DNA of 64,000 nucleotides from Cellulosimicrobium sp. CUA-896. GTDB lineage: Bacteria > Actinomycetota > Actinomycetes > Actinomycetales > Cellulomonadaceae. The translations under genes were made by a program, and so were the position numbers. The stretch is taken from positions 1 to 64,000 of the forward strand of contig NZ_MKKH01000003.1 of the NCBI RefSeq assembly GCF_001942335.1, written 5' to 3'. Below the pieces are notes generated by a model that was not told the origin of the DNA, made no database searches, and worked only from the letters and a program-made list of their open reading frames with translations. Shown here one piece after another: positions 11,001 through 19,969 of this stretch; position 1 is the stretch's first letter, and the number at the start of each line of letters is the position of its first letter.

Positions 11001-12476
11001 TCAGTTGCCGGTGAGCTTCTCGCGCAGAGCGGCGAGCGCCTCGTCCGACGCGAGCGTGCCCGTGGCCTCCGCGGCCGGGGCCGAGGAGTACGAGGTGCCG
11101 CTGCTGCTGGCCGGCGCCGCCGAGTCGCCCGCGGGCGTCTCGAAGTCGGCGCGCTGCGCCTCCGCGACCTGCTTGCGGTGCGCCTCCCAGCGCTCGTGGG
11201 CCTTGGCGTACTCCGCCTCCCACGCCTCGCGCTGCGCCTCGAAGCCCTCGAGCCACTCGTTGGTCTCGGGGTCGAAGCCCTCGGGGTACTTGTAGTTCCC
11301 CTGCTCGTCGTACTCCGCGGCCATGCCGTAGAGCGCGGGGTCGAAGTCCTCCGACTCCGGGTCGACGCCCTCGTTCGCCTGCTTGAGCGAGAGCGAGATG
11401 CGACGACGCTCGAGGTCGATGTCGATGACCTTGACGAAGACCTCGTCACCGACGTTGACGACCTGCTCCGGCAGCTCGACGTGACGCACGGCGAGCTCGG
11501 AGATGTGCACGAGGCCCTCGATGCCGTCCTCGACGCGCACGAACGCACCGAACGGGACGAGCTTGGTGACCTTACCCGGCACGACCTGGCCGATCGCGTG
11601 GGTCCGGGCGAACGTCTGCCACGGGTCCTCCTGCGTCGCCTTCAGCGACAGCGAGACGCGCTCGCGGTCGAAGTCGACGTCGAGCACCTCGACCGTGACC
11701 TCCTGGCCGACCTCGACGACCTCGGAGGGGTGGTCGATGTGCTTCCAGGACAGCTCGGAGACGTGCACGAGGCCGTCGACGCCGCCGAGGTCCACGAACG
11801 CACCGAAGTTGACGATCGAGGAGACGACGCCCGGGCGCACCTGGCCCTTCTGCAGCGTCTGCAGGAAGGTGGAGCGGACCTCGGACTGCGTCTGCTCGAG
11901 CCACGCACGGCGCGAGAGCACGACGTTGTTGCGGTTCTTGTCGAGCTCGATGATCTTCGCCTCGATCTCCTTGCCGACGTACGGCTGGAGGTCGCGGACA
12001 CGACGCATCTCCACGAGCGACGCGGGCAGGAAGCCGCGCAGACCGATGTCGAGGATGAGGCCGCCCTTGACGACCTCGATGACGGTGCCGGTGACGACGC
12101 CGTCCTCCTCCTTGATCTTCTCGATCGTGCCCCAGGCGCGCTCGTACTGGGCGCGCTTCTTGGACAGGATCAGGCGGCCTTCCTTGTCCTCCTTCTGGAG
12201 GACGAGGGCCTCGACGGCGTCGCCGACGTTGACGACCTCACCGGGGTCCACGTCGTGCTTGATGGACAGCTCGCGGGAGGGGATGACGCCCTCGGTCTTG
12301 TAGCCGATGTCGAGGAGGACCTCGTCGCGGTCCACCTTGACGATCGTGCCTTCGACGATGTCGCCGTCGTTGAAGTACTTGATGGTCGCGTCGACGGCGG
12401 CGAGGAAGTCCTCCTCGGTGCCGATGTCGTTGACGGCAACCTGGGGTGCGGACTTCGCGGGGGTAGAGATGGTCAT
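11001..12476 (-). CDS. rpsA: 30S ribosomal protein S1
   Basis: S1, which binds mRNA upstream of the start codon and helps 30S loading. Length is 491 aa, intact. Four S1 RNA-binding repeats follow one another from about residue 36 to 370; the later ones carry clear GAFV and GLVHVSEL or GLVHISEL motifs. The C-terminal third (about 370-491) is an acidic, low-complexity tail rich in Glu, Ala and aromatics (the EYDEQGNYKYPEGFDP region), as in other actinobacterial S1 proteins. The start is the ATG at 12476 (MTISTPAK). A sigma-A-like promoter lies about 165 bases upstream, giving a long 5' UTR that could allow autoregulation. Confidence 0.97.
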   Translation of the reverse strand: MTISTPAKSAPQVAVNDIGTEEDFLAAVDATIKYFNDGDIVEGTIVKVDRDEVLLDIGYKTEGVIPSRELSIKHDVDPGEVVNVGDAVEALVLQKEDKEGRLILSKKRAQYERAWGTIEKIKEEDGVVTGTVIEVVKGGLILDIGLRGFLPASLVEMRRVRDLQPYVGKEIEAKIIELDKNRNNVVLSRRAWLEQTQSEVRSTFLQTLQKGQVRPGVVSSIVNFGAFVDLGGVDGLVHVSELSWKHIDHPSEVVEVGQEVTVEVLDVDFDRERVSLSLKATQEDPWQTFARTHAIGQVVPGKVTKLVPFGAFVRVEDGIEGLVHISELAVRHVELPEQVVNVGDEVFVKVIDIDLERRRISLSLKQANEGVDPESEDFDPALYGMAAEYDEQGNYKYPEGFDPETNEWLEGFEAQREAWEAEYAKAHERWEAHRKQVAEAQRADFETPAGDSAAPASSSGTSYSSAPAAEATGTLASDEALAALREKLTGN

Positions 12477-12640
12477 TGAGTTCGATGCTCCGATGCGGAC
12501 AGGGAAGTCGTGCGGATAGGGACCTGCGGCGATCACGGGCCGGCACCTGCCGACCGCTGGGCTGCCGTGGCCGGGGCAGGAGACCTGCGCGGCCCGGGAA
12601 CGTGGGTCGACGTGACGGCGGGCGCAATGCACCGCCGTCC

Positions 12641-12670
12641 ATCGTACGCGGGCCGCGCGGCGAGGGTCAA
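12641..12670 (-). promoter_or_regulatory. Predicted sigma-A promoter for rpsA
   Basis: On the minus strand TTGACC (12670-12665) and TACGAT (12646-12641) are separated by 18 bases, close to the housekeeping consensus. It starts just past the pfkA stop codon and reads toward rpsA. The transcript would have a leader of roughly 160 bases. Confidence 0.65.
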
Positions 12671-12676
12671 CGCACG

Positions 12677-13702
12677 TCAGGCGAGGACGTGCGCCACCCG
12701 CAGGAGCTCCTCCGGGACGCGCTGGGGCCGGCCGGCGACCTCGGACAGCGGAACCAGCTCGACCCGCTCGCCGCGCAGCGCGGTCATCACCCCCGTGGTC
12801 CCCGCGCTGACGGCGTCGACCGCCGCCACGCCGAAGCGGCTGCCGAGGATGCGGTCCGTCGGTGTCGGCGTCCCGCCGCGCTGCACGTGGCCCAGGACCG
12901 TCAGCCGTGTGTCGAACCCGGTGCGCTGCGCGATCTCCGCGCTCACGCGCTCCCCGACCGACCCGGCGACGATCTCCCCGAACCGGCCGAGCTGCTGCGT
13001 GAACTCCATCGACGAGCCCTCGCGCGGGACCGCGCCCTCGGCCACGACGACGATGGAGAAGTTGGCGTGCGCGCGATGGCGGTGGCGCAGGAACTTCACG
13101 ACCTGGTCGATGTCGAAGGGCTCCTCGGGCGCGAGCACGACCTCCGCCCCGCCGGCGATGCCGGCGTTCACGGCGATCCACCCCGCGTGCCGCCCCATGA
13201 CCTCGACGACCATGACGCGGTTGTGGCTCTCCGCCGTCGTGTGGACGCGGTCGATCGCGTCCGTCGCGATGTTCACCGCGGTGTGGAAGCCGATCGACAG
13301 GTCCGTGCCCTGGACGTCGTTGTCGATCGTCTTGGGGATCGCGACGATCGGGACGCCCGCGTCGGCCACGCGGCTCGCGGCGTGCAGCGTGCCGTCGCCG
13401 CCGATGCAGACCAGCGCGTCGAGGCGCTCGGCCTCGACGGTCGTCAGCACGGCGTCCATGCTGCCGTCCTCCGTCGACGGGTGGAAGCGCGCCGTGCCGA
13501 GCAGCGTCCCGCCCACGGGCAGCACGTTGCGGATGTCCTGGCGCCCGAGCGGGAAGACGTCGCCGTCGACGACGCCGCGCCAGCCGTTGCGGAAGCCGAT
13601 GATCGTGTGCCCGTACTCCCCCGTCCCCTGCTTCACCACGGCACGGATCGCCGCGTTGAGCCCGGGGCAGTCGCCGCCCCCCGTGAGAAGTCCGATGCGC
13701 AC
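12677..13702 (-). CDS. pfkA: 6-phosphofructokinase
   Basis: Phosphorylates fructose 6-phosphate to the 1,6-bisphosphate, the committing step of glycolysis. Length is 341 aa, intact. The N-terminal GGGDCPGLN, the catalytic PKTIDNDVQGTD loop, the MGRHAGW motif and GHVQRGG are all present. Phosphoryl-donor residues are mixed: Gly follows the GGD motif (the ATP-type residue, E. coli position 104), but Lys precedes TIDND (E. coli position 124, typical of PPi-type enzymes). This G/K pair is found in actinobacterial group III enzymes, so ATP or PPi use cannot be settled here. The gene lies immediately upstream of the rpsA promoter. Confidence 0.95.
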   Translation of the reverse strand: MRIGLLTGGGDCPGLNAAIRAVVKQGTGEYGHTIIGFRNGWRGVVDGDVFPLGRQDIRNVLPVGGTLLGTARFHPSTEDGSMDAVLTTVEAERLDALVCIGGDGTLHAASRVADAGVPIVAIPKTIDNDVQGTDLSIGFHTAVNIATDAIDRVHTTAESHNRVMVVEVMGRHAGWIAVNAGIAGGAEVVLAPEEPFDIDQVVKFLRHRHRAHANFSIVVVAEGAVPREGSSMEFTQQLGRFGEIVAGSVGERVSAEIAQRTGFDTRLTVLGHVQRGGTPTPTDRILGSRFGVAAVDAVSAGTTGVMTALRGERVELVPLSEVAGRPQRVPEELLRVAHVLA

Positions 13703-13904
13703 CTGGTTCCTCCGTCTCGTCGTCGTCGCGCGACCTCGCGCCGTCGGCGGCGGGACGGGGCCCGGCCCCGCGGCGCCGCGTCGGCCACCACCCTAGTCAC
13801 GGCCCCCCGTTCTCCCCGCGCCGTCCCGCGGGCCGGGCGCGCCGACGACGACGGCCCCTCCCGCCGGGCGGCACCGTCCCCGCCGGGTGGCCGAGAATGG
13901 CCGG

Positions 13905-14779
13905 ATGACGTCCTCCCCCGGCGGGCCCGGAACCGCAGCCGTCCCACCCCTGCCCCGCGACGCGCGGCCCACGGCGCCGGGCCCGACGGCGCACGCCGGC
14001 TACCGCGACGTCGCCCCCGCCGAGGGTGGCCGGGCCGGGCGTTCCTGGTGGGACGGCAACGCGCAGGAGTACCTCGACGAGCACGGGGACTTCCTCGGCG
14101 CCGCGGACTTCTGCTGGTGCCCGGAGGGGCTGCGCGAGCGCGACGCGCACCTGCTCGGCGACGTCGCCGGACGTCGCGTCCTGGAGGTGGGTGCGGGCGC
14201 CGCGCAGTGCTCGCGCTGGCTCGCCACGCAGGGTGCGCACGTCGTGGCGACCGACGTCTCGGCCGGGATGCTGACCGCGGGGCGCGCGCTCGACGCCCGG
14301 ACCGGCGTGCACGTCCCCCTCGTGCAGGCCGACGCGCGCCGCCTGCCGTTCGCCGACGAGACGTTCGACCACGTCTTCACGGCGTTCGGCGCGCTGCCGT
14401 TCGTGCCCGACGCCCGCGCGGTCCACCGCGAGGTCGCACGCGTGCTGCGCCCGGGGGGCACGTGGACCTTCTCCGTCACCCATCCCGTGCGATGGGCCTT
14501 CCCCGACGACCCGGGCGCCGGGGGCTCACGGCCGACCGGTCGTACTTCGACCGCCGGCCCTACGTGGAGACGGACGCCGCCGGCGCGGTCGTCTACGCCG
14601 AGTACCACCGGACGCTCGGCGACCACGTGCGCGACGTGGTGGCCGCCGGACTCGACCTGCTCGACGTGGTCGAGCCGGAGTGGCCCACCGGTCACACCGA
14701 GGTCTGGGGCGGCTGGGGCCCGGTCCGCGGGGCGTTCCTGCCCGGCACGGCGATCTTCCGCGCGCGCCGGCCCGGCTGA
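13905..14779 (+). CDS. Class I SAM-dependent methyltransferase, one frameshift
   Basis: Small-molecule or protein methyltransferase with a Rossmann fold, about 291 aa repaired. Motif I is VLEVGAGAAQCSRWL, the acidic ribose-binding residue follows in VVATDVSAGML, and the post-motif LPFADETFDHVF and VLRPGG are typical of the UbiE/COQ5-like Methyltransf_11 family. The N-terminal 40 residues are Pro/Ala-rich and probably disordered. The ATG at 13905 is chosen; an in-frame ATG lies six codons upstream. The frame breaks near 14523, where a six-G run appears to have been read as five. Between pfkA and polA the neighbours give no hint of substrate. Confidence 0.85.
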
Positions 14780-14827
14780 TCCCGGCCGACGCACGACGGC
14801 GGCGCGACGGCGGAAGGCCCAGGGCCC

Positions 14828-17510
14828 TCAGTGGCCGGCGTCGTGCCAGGTCGCGCCCACGCCGACGGAGACGTCGAGCGGCACGTCGAGCTGCGCGGCC
14901 GCGCCCATCTCGGTCCGCAGCACCTTCTCGACGGTCTCGCGCTCGCCCGCCGCGACCTCCACGACCAGCTCGTCGTGCACCTGCAGGAGCAGGCGCGAGC
15001 GCAGGCCCTGCTCGTCGAGCGCGCGCTGCACGCCCAGCATGGCCACCTTGATGAGGTCGGCCGCGCTGCCCTGGATGGGAGCGTTGAGCGCCATGCGCTC
15101 GGCCATCTGGCGGCGCTGGCGGTTGTCGCTCGTGAGGTCGGGCAGGTAGCGGCGGCGCCCGAGGATCGTCGCGGTGTACCCGGTCGCGCGTGCCTCGTCG
15201 ACGACGCCGGTGAGGTAGTCCCGCACGCCGCCGAAGCGCTCGAAGTAGTCGTCCATGAGCGTCTGCGCCTCGCCCACCTCGATCGTCAGCTGCTGCGAGA
15301 GCCCGAACGCCGAGAGCCCGTACGCGAGGCCGTAGGACATCGCCTTGATCTTCGAGCGCATCGCCGGCGTGACCTCGGCAGCGGGGACCTCGAACACGCG
15401 CGAGCCCACGTAGCTGTGCAGGTCCTCGCCCGAGCGGAAGGCGTCGATGAGCCCCTCGTCGCCCGACAGGTGCGCCATGATCCGCATCTCGATCTGGCTG
15501 TAGTCGGCCGTCATGAGCGTCTCGTAGCCCTCGCCGACGACGAACGCCCGGCGGATCCGCCGACCGGCCTCGGTCCGGATCGGGATGTTCTGGAGGTTCG
15601 GCTCGGTCGAGCTCAGGCGTCCGGTCGCGGCGATGGTCTGCTGGAACGTCGTGTGGATGCGCCCGTCGTCCGCGACCGACTTCAGCAGGCCCTCGACCGT
15701 CTGGCGCAGACGCGAGGCGTCGCGGTGCGCGAGCAGGTGCTCGAGGAACGGGTGCTGGGTCTTGACGAAGAGGTCCGCGAGCGCGACGCGTCGGTCGTGT
15801 ACCCGGTCTTGATCTTCTTCGTCTTCGGCATGCCGAGCTGGTCGAACAGGACCTCCTGGAGCTGCTTCGGCGAGCCGAGGTTCACCTCGCGGCCGATCAC
15901 GGCGTACGCCTCGGACGCCGCGGTCGCGACGAGGTCGCCGAAGTGCCGCTCGAGCTCGGTGAGGTAGTCGACGTCGGCGGCGATGCCGGTGCGCTCCATG
16001 CGCGCGAGCACACCGGTGAGCGGCAGCTCGAGGTCCGTCAGCAGGTGCGTCGCGCCGCGGTCGGCGAGCTCGCCGGTGAGGACGTCGGCGAGCTGGGCGA
16101 CGGCGAGCGCGCGCACGGCGTCGCGCTCCTGCTCTCCGCTGCCGTCCAAGGACAGGTCGAGGGCGCCCTGCGCGTCGCCGCCGGCGTCCGTGTCCGCGCG
16201 CAGCTCGCGGTGCAGGTGGCGGACCACGAGGTCGCCGAGGTCGTAGCCGCGCTGGTCGGGGTGGCACAGGTAGGCCGCGAGCTCGGTGTCGAACACCACG
16301 CCGTGCAGCTCGTACCCGCGCGCCGCGAGCTCGTGGGAGGCCGACTTGGCGCCGTGCACCACCTTCGGCGCGCCGGGGTCGCGCAGCCACGCGGCGAGCG
16401 CCTCGTCGTCGGCCGCGCCGAGGTCGGCGAGCTCGAACGCGACGGCCGACCCGGCGTCGTCGGACAGCGCGAGGCCCCAGCGTCGCCGCCGGCGGGCACG
16501 GCCTTCCCGGAGACGTCGACGCCGAGGCGACGCTCGCCGTGCTCGGCGAGCCACGCACCGAGGCCACCCGGCAGCACGTCCGCCAGCTCGACGTCGAACC
16601 CCGACTCCGGCGTTACCTCGCCCTCGGGCGCGATGGCGAAGAGCCGGTCGCGCAGGACGCGGAACTCGAGGGCGTCGAGCACGCGGTGCACCGCCTCGCG
16701 GTCCCAGGCCCGCGCCGCGAGGTCGTCGGGGCCGACCGGCAGCTCGAGGTCGCGCAGCAGCGCGTTCAGCCGGCGGTTCGTGCGGACCTGCTCGAGGTGC
16801 GCGCGCAGGTTCTCCCCCGCCTTGCCCTTGACGTCGTCGGCGTGCTCCAGCAGGCCGTCGAGGCCGTCGTAGGTGGTGATCCACTTCGCCGCGGTCTTCG
16901 GCCCGACGCCCGGGATGCCGGGCAGGTTGTCCGACGTCTCGCCCACGAGCGCGGCCAGGTCGGGGTACCGCTCCGGGGGGACGCCGTACTTCTCGACGAC
17001 CGCGGCGGGGTCCATGCGCGAGAGCTCGGACACGCCCTTGCGCGGGTACAGCACGGTGACGTCCGGGCTCACGAGCTGGAACGCGTCGCGGTCGCCCGAG
17101 CAGACGAGGACCTCCATCCCGGCGGCGGCGCCCTGGGTCGCGAGCGTCGCGAAGATGTCGTCGGCCTCGTACCCCTCGCGCTCGAGCGTCGGGACGTGCA
17201 GCGCCTCGAGGATCTCCTTGATGAGCGGCACCTGGCCGCGGAACGGCTCCGGGGTGGACTCGCGCGTGCCCTTGTAGCTCGGCAGGAGCTCGGTGCGGAA
17301 CGACTGCCGGCCCGCGTCGAACGCGACCGCGACGTGCGTGGGCTCCTCGTCGCGCAGGAGGTTGATGAGCATCGACGTGAAGCCGTAGACGGCGTTCGTG
17401 TGCTGGCCCGTCGTCGTCGAGAAGTTCTCCGCGGGCAGCGCGAAGAACGCGCGGTAGGCCATGGAGTGTCCGTCGATGAGCAGCAGGCGGGGTCGCGCGG
17501 AGTTCGTCAC
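14828..17510 (-). CDS. polA: DNA polymerase I, two frameshifts
   Basis: DNA polymerase I for Okazaki-fragment processing and repair synthesis. About 894 aa repaired. The first 290 residues are the 5'-3' exonuclease (LLLIDGHSMAYRAFFALP, CSGDRDAFQLV, PGIPGVGPKTAAKW). The middle 3'-5' exonuclease-like domain lacks the usual catalytic acidic set, as in other actinobacteria. The polymerase domain has motif A DYSQIEMRIMAHLS, the O-helix KAMSYGLAYGLSA and motif C VHDELVVEV. Frames break near 16478 and 15787, one missing base each. I prefer the GTG at 17510 (VTNSARPR); an ATG at 17531 would overlap the divergent thioesterase start. Confidence 0.95.
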
Positions 17511-17529
17511 GGGTGCCAACCTATCGTCC

Positions 17530-17991
17530 ATGACCGACACCACCGGCGAGGGCGTACCCACCGCCGCCGACGCCCCGGAGGGCGCGGCGCGCCACGACTA
17601 CGAGGCCCTCGGGTTCACCACGCGGGGCACGCTGATCGAGCGCATGGGCATCGAGGTCGAGGAGGTCGCGGCCGACCGCGCGGCGGCGCGCATGCCCGTC
17701 GCGGGCAACACGCAGCCGGCGGGCCTGCTCCACGGCGGCGCGTCGGTGGTCCTCGCCGAGACGCTCGGGTCGATGGCGGCGCAGCTGCACGCCGGCCGGG
17801 GCCGCGCCGCGGTCGGCATCGAGGTCAGCGCCACGCACCACCGAGGGGTGCGCGAGGGGTGGGTGCGCGCGCAGGCGCGAGCGCTCCACCTCGGCCGCAC
17901 GACCGCGAGCTACGAGATCGTCGTGTCGGACGACGCGGGCCGGCGCGTGTGCACCGCGCGGCTCACGTGCATGGTGCTCGACCGGGGCTGA
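17530..17991 (+). CDS. PaaI-type hotdog-fold thioesterase
   Basis: A 153-aa acyl-CoA thioesterase of the hotdog superfamily (PaaI/YdiI-like). The active-site segment GNTQPAGLLHGGASVVLAET is clear: the HGG motif and the following Glu are the catalytic features of this subfamily. The second conserved strand is VGIEVSATHHRG. Close relatives hydrolyse aromatic or menaquinone-pathway acyl-CoAs (such as DHNA-CoA), but which one cannot be read here. It is divergent from polA with about 20 bases between start codons, so the promoters must overlap coding sequence or each other. The ATG at 17530 is used. Confidence 0.88.
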   Translation: MTDTTGEGVPTAADAPEGAARHDYEALGFTTRGTLIERMGIEVEEVAADRAAARMPVAGNTQPAGLLHGGASVVLAETLGSMAAQLHAGRGRAAVGIEVSATHHRGVREGWVRAQARALHLGRTTASYEIVVSDDAGRRVCTARLTCMVLDRG

Positions 17992-18011
17992 CCACCCGTG
18001 CGCCCGTCGGC

Positions 18012-18641
18012 TCAGGAGGCAGGGCGCCGGTGGTACTCCGCCTGGAACTCGCGCAGGTCGACCGGGCCGCTGAGCCCCTCGGTGCGCGCGCGCCGACGCC
18101 GCGCGATGAGGTCCTCGAGGGACCGCGCGCCGCGTCGCGCCGGGACCAGGTCGGCGGCGAGGCGGCGCTGCAGCACGCCGGTCGCCACGACGCGGTGGCC
18201 GGCCACCGGGGCGAACCCGAGCCGGGCAAGGAACCGCTGCACGCCGCGCGAGCCCGGGATGGGGACCGAGTACACGTGCGACGCGCCCGACGCCGCGGCG
18301 AGCTCGGCGGTCGCGCTGAGCAGCGCGTGGCCGACCCCCCGGCGGCGCGCGTCCTCGCCGACGTAGACGGCCTCGACGTACAGGCTCGGCTCGTCGGCGA
18401 ACAGGTGCGGGTCGAGCACGCGGGCGAGCACGAACCCCACGGGGCGACCGTCCTGGACCGCGGCGAGGACGCTGCCCCCGGGCAGCGCGAGCAGGACCGA
18501 CAGGTGGCGGACGAGCCGCTCCTCGTCCGGGGCGCAGAGCTGGGCGCCGGACGCCGACTCCGTCCGGGCCTCCGCGCACAGCGCGGCGATCCCGGGCAGG
18601 TCGTCGCCCGTCGCGGACCTGACCTCCACTGCGTGGCGCAC
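18012..18641 (-). CDS. GNAT-family N-acetyltransferase
   Basis: A 209-aa acetyltransferase of the GNAT superfamily. The acetyl-CoA pyrophosphate-binding loop is VYVGEDARRRGVGHALLSA (R/Q-x-x-G-x-G/A form), after the beta-bulge strand SLYVEAV. The substrate could be an amine, a peptide N-terminus or a small antibiotic; nothing in the sequence decides. I use the GTG at 18641 because GAGGAGGGG lies just upstream; the longer frame to 18776 has no comparable site. The C-terminal 60 residues after the GNAT core are basic (RRRRARTEG). It lies downstream of pdtaR, separated by a hairpin. Confidence 0.82.
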   Translation of the reverse strand: MRHAVEVRSATGDDLPGIAALCAEARTESASGAQLCAPDEERLVRHLSVLLALPGGSVLAAVQDGRPVGFVLARVLDPHLFADEPSLYVEAVYVGEDARRRGVGHALLSATAELAAASGASHVYSVPIPGSRGVQRFLARLGFAPVAGHRVVATGVLQRRLAADLVPARRGARSLEDLIARRRRARTEGLSGPVDLREFQAEYHRRPAS

Positions 18642-18777
18642 GTACCCCTCCTCGTTCGCACCGTGGGCCGACGGGCACCGAGGACGTGGGGCGTGAGAAG
18701 GTCCACGTCGCTCGGTCGACGCCGTCGGCGACCGACTGAGCACTACGTGGCGACCGCGTTCACCGCCCCGGAACAAC

Positions 18778-18791
18778 TGGACGCCGGTCCA
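18778..18791. promoter_or_regulatory. Palindrome TGGAC-N4-GTCCA, second copy
   Basis: Same 5-4-5 inverted repeat and same right flank (AAGA) as at 5424-5437; the two copies differ by one base in the spacer. It sits about 140 bases upstream of the GNAT gene. Possible operator; partner unknown. Confidence 0.35.
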
Positions 18792-18835
18792 AGACGATAG
18801 TCCGCTCCGCTCGTCAGGACAAAGGCCCAGCCCAG

Positions 18836-18855
18836 GGCGGCCGCACGGGGCCGCC
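18836..18855. terminator. Hairpin after pdtaR
   Basis: GGCGGCC and GGCCGCC pair perfectly (7 bp) around a six-base loop, 15 bases beyond the pdtaR stop codon. No T-run is visible. It is a plausible terminator separating pdtaR from the GNAT gene. Confidence 0.45.
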
Positions 18856-18870
18856 GGCCGCGCGTGCGGC

Positions 18871-19557
18871 TCAGGCGCTGCCGACCTGCTCGATGACCGC
18901 GTCCGCGACCTCGCGCATCGTCAGGCGCCGGTCCATCGACGTCTTCTGGATCCAGCGGAACGACTCCGGCTCCGTCAGGCCCATCTTCGTCATGAGCAGG
19001 CCCTTCGCGCGGTCGACACGCTTGCGGGTCTCGAAGCGCTCCGCCAGGTCGGCGACCTCCGACTCGAGCGCCGAGATCTGCGAGTAGCGCGAGATCGCGA
19101 TCTCGACCGCGGGCAGCAGGTCCGCGGGCGTGAACGGCTTGACCACGTAGGCCATCGCACCCGCGTCGCGCGCGCGCTCGACGAGCTCGGCCTGCGAGAA
19201 GGCGGTCAGGAGCACGACCGGTGCGGCGTGCGCCTTCCCGATCCGCTCGGCGGCGGAGATGCCGTCGAGCTCGGGCATCTTCACGTCCATGACCACGACG
19301 TCGGGCTTGAGCTCGAGCGCGAGCCGCACCGCCGTCTCGCCGTCGCCGGCCTCGCCGACGACCTCGAACCCCGCCTCGCGCAAGGTCTCCACCACGTCGA
19401 GGCGGATGAGCGCCTCGTCCTCGGCGACGACCGCGCGCCGTGCGGGACGACCCGTCGCCGGCGGCGTCGGCTCGGCCGGCTCGGTCTCGATCATGGGGGG
19501 CAGGTCGAGCGGCGTCCTGTCCTCGGGCTGCGCTGTCTCGTCACTCACGAGGATCAT
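18871..19557 (-). CDS. pdtaR: Response regulator with ANTAR RNA-binding output domain
   Basis: Two-component response regulator of the PdtaR type, about 228 aa. The receiver domain starts at residue 41 (AVVAEDEALIRLD), with the phosphoacceptor Asp91 in VVVMDVKMPELDG and the conserved Lys in AYVVKPF. The C-terminal ANTAR domain (about 170-225; RVDRAKGLLMTKMGL...SFRWIQKTSMD) binds paired hairpins in nascent RNA and prevents termination. Its partner kinase (PdtaS-like) is not in this window. The start is uncertain: ATG at 19557 or GTG at 19548, neither with a strong ribosome site. The N-terminal 40 residues are Pro/Glu-rich and unstructured. Confidence 0.92.
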   Translation of the reverse strand: MILVSDETAQPEDRTPLDLPPMIETEPAEPTPPATGRPARRAVVAEDEALIRLDVVETLREAGFEVVGEAGDGETAVRLALELKPDVVVMDVKMPELDGISAAERIGKAHAAPVVLLTAFSQAELVERARDAGAMAYVVKPFTPADLLPAVEIAISRYSQISALESEVADLAERFETRKRVDRAKGLLMTKMGLTEPESFRWIQKTSMDRRLTMREVADAVIEQVGSA

Positions 19558-19670
19558 CGTAGTGCGCGCGCGGCCGTGACGGCGGACCATTCGCGCGTCG
19601 CGGACTGTGATTCTCGCTCCAGCAGGCCGCTGTGGTTCGATGGAGCTCGCGCGCCCCCGGGGCGCGCGCC

Positions 19671-19744
19671 GCCCCGGTAGCCCAACCGGCAGAGGCGTTC
19701 GGCTCAAACCCGATCCAGTGTGGGTTCGAATCCCACCCGGGGCA
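19671..19744 (+). tRNA. tRNA, anticodon CAA, short variable loop
   Basis: A cloverleaf folds here: a perfect seven-pair acceptor stem (GCCCCGG with CCGGGGC), discriminator A, a perfect five-pair T-stem GTGGG/CCCAC around TTCGAAT, and a D-arm with GG in its loop. The anticodon loop CTCAAAC gives CAA, which reads the Leu codon UUG. The anticodon stem has one T-T mismatch at its outer end. The variable region is only five bases, whereas tRNA-Leu normally has a long variable arm. It is therefore either an atypical tRNA-Leu or a tRNA whose identity I misread. No CCA is encoded. Confidence 0.78.
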
Positions 19745-19802
19745 CCTCGTTCTCGTCACCCTCGTGCTCGCCTCGGTGACGACCCCCTCCGTGCACGGCA
19801 CC

Positions 19803-19847
19803 CGCCGGCACGGCGACCGCCGGCACGGCGACCGCCGGCACGGCGCC
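19803..19847. repeat. 15-bp tandem repeat, three copies
   Basis: Three head-to-tail copies of CGCCGGCACGGCGAC; the last differs in one base. It lies between the tRNA and the GH92 gene. The period is a multiple of three but no gene covers it. Probably slippage in spacer DNA. Confidence 0.6.
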
Positions 19848-19969
19848 CGCGGTCGCACCCGTGGTCGCACCGCCGATACCGCCGCGAAACGCCCCCGACA
19901 CACCGTGCTCGTAGCGTCCGACCACCGGCCCGGGACCCCGGCCGGCGGCGCACGGGAAGGGGCGCGACC

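Noticed and set aside
19803..19847. Three 15-bp repeats as a CRISPR fragment
   Set aside because: Units are contiguous with no spacers, too short, and no cas genes are present.
19671..19969. tRNA as an attachment site for an integrated element
   Set aside because: No integrase, no duplicated tRNA end and no mobile genes follow; the next gene is a GH92 enzyme.
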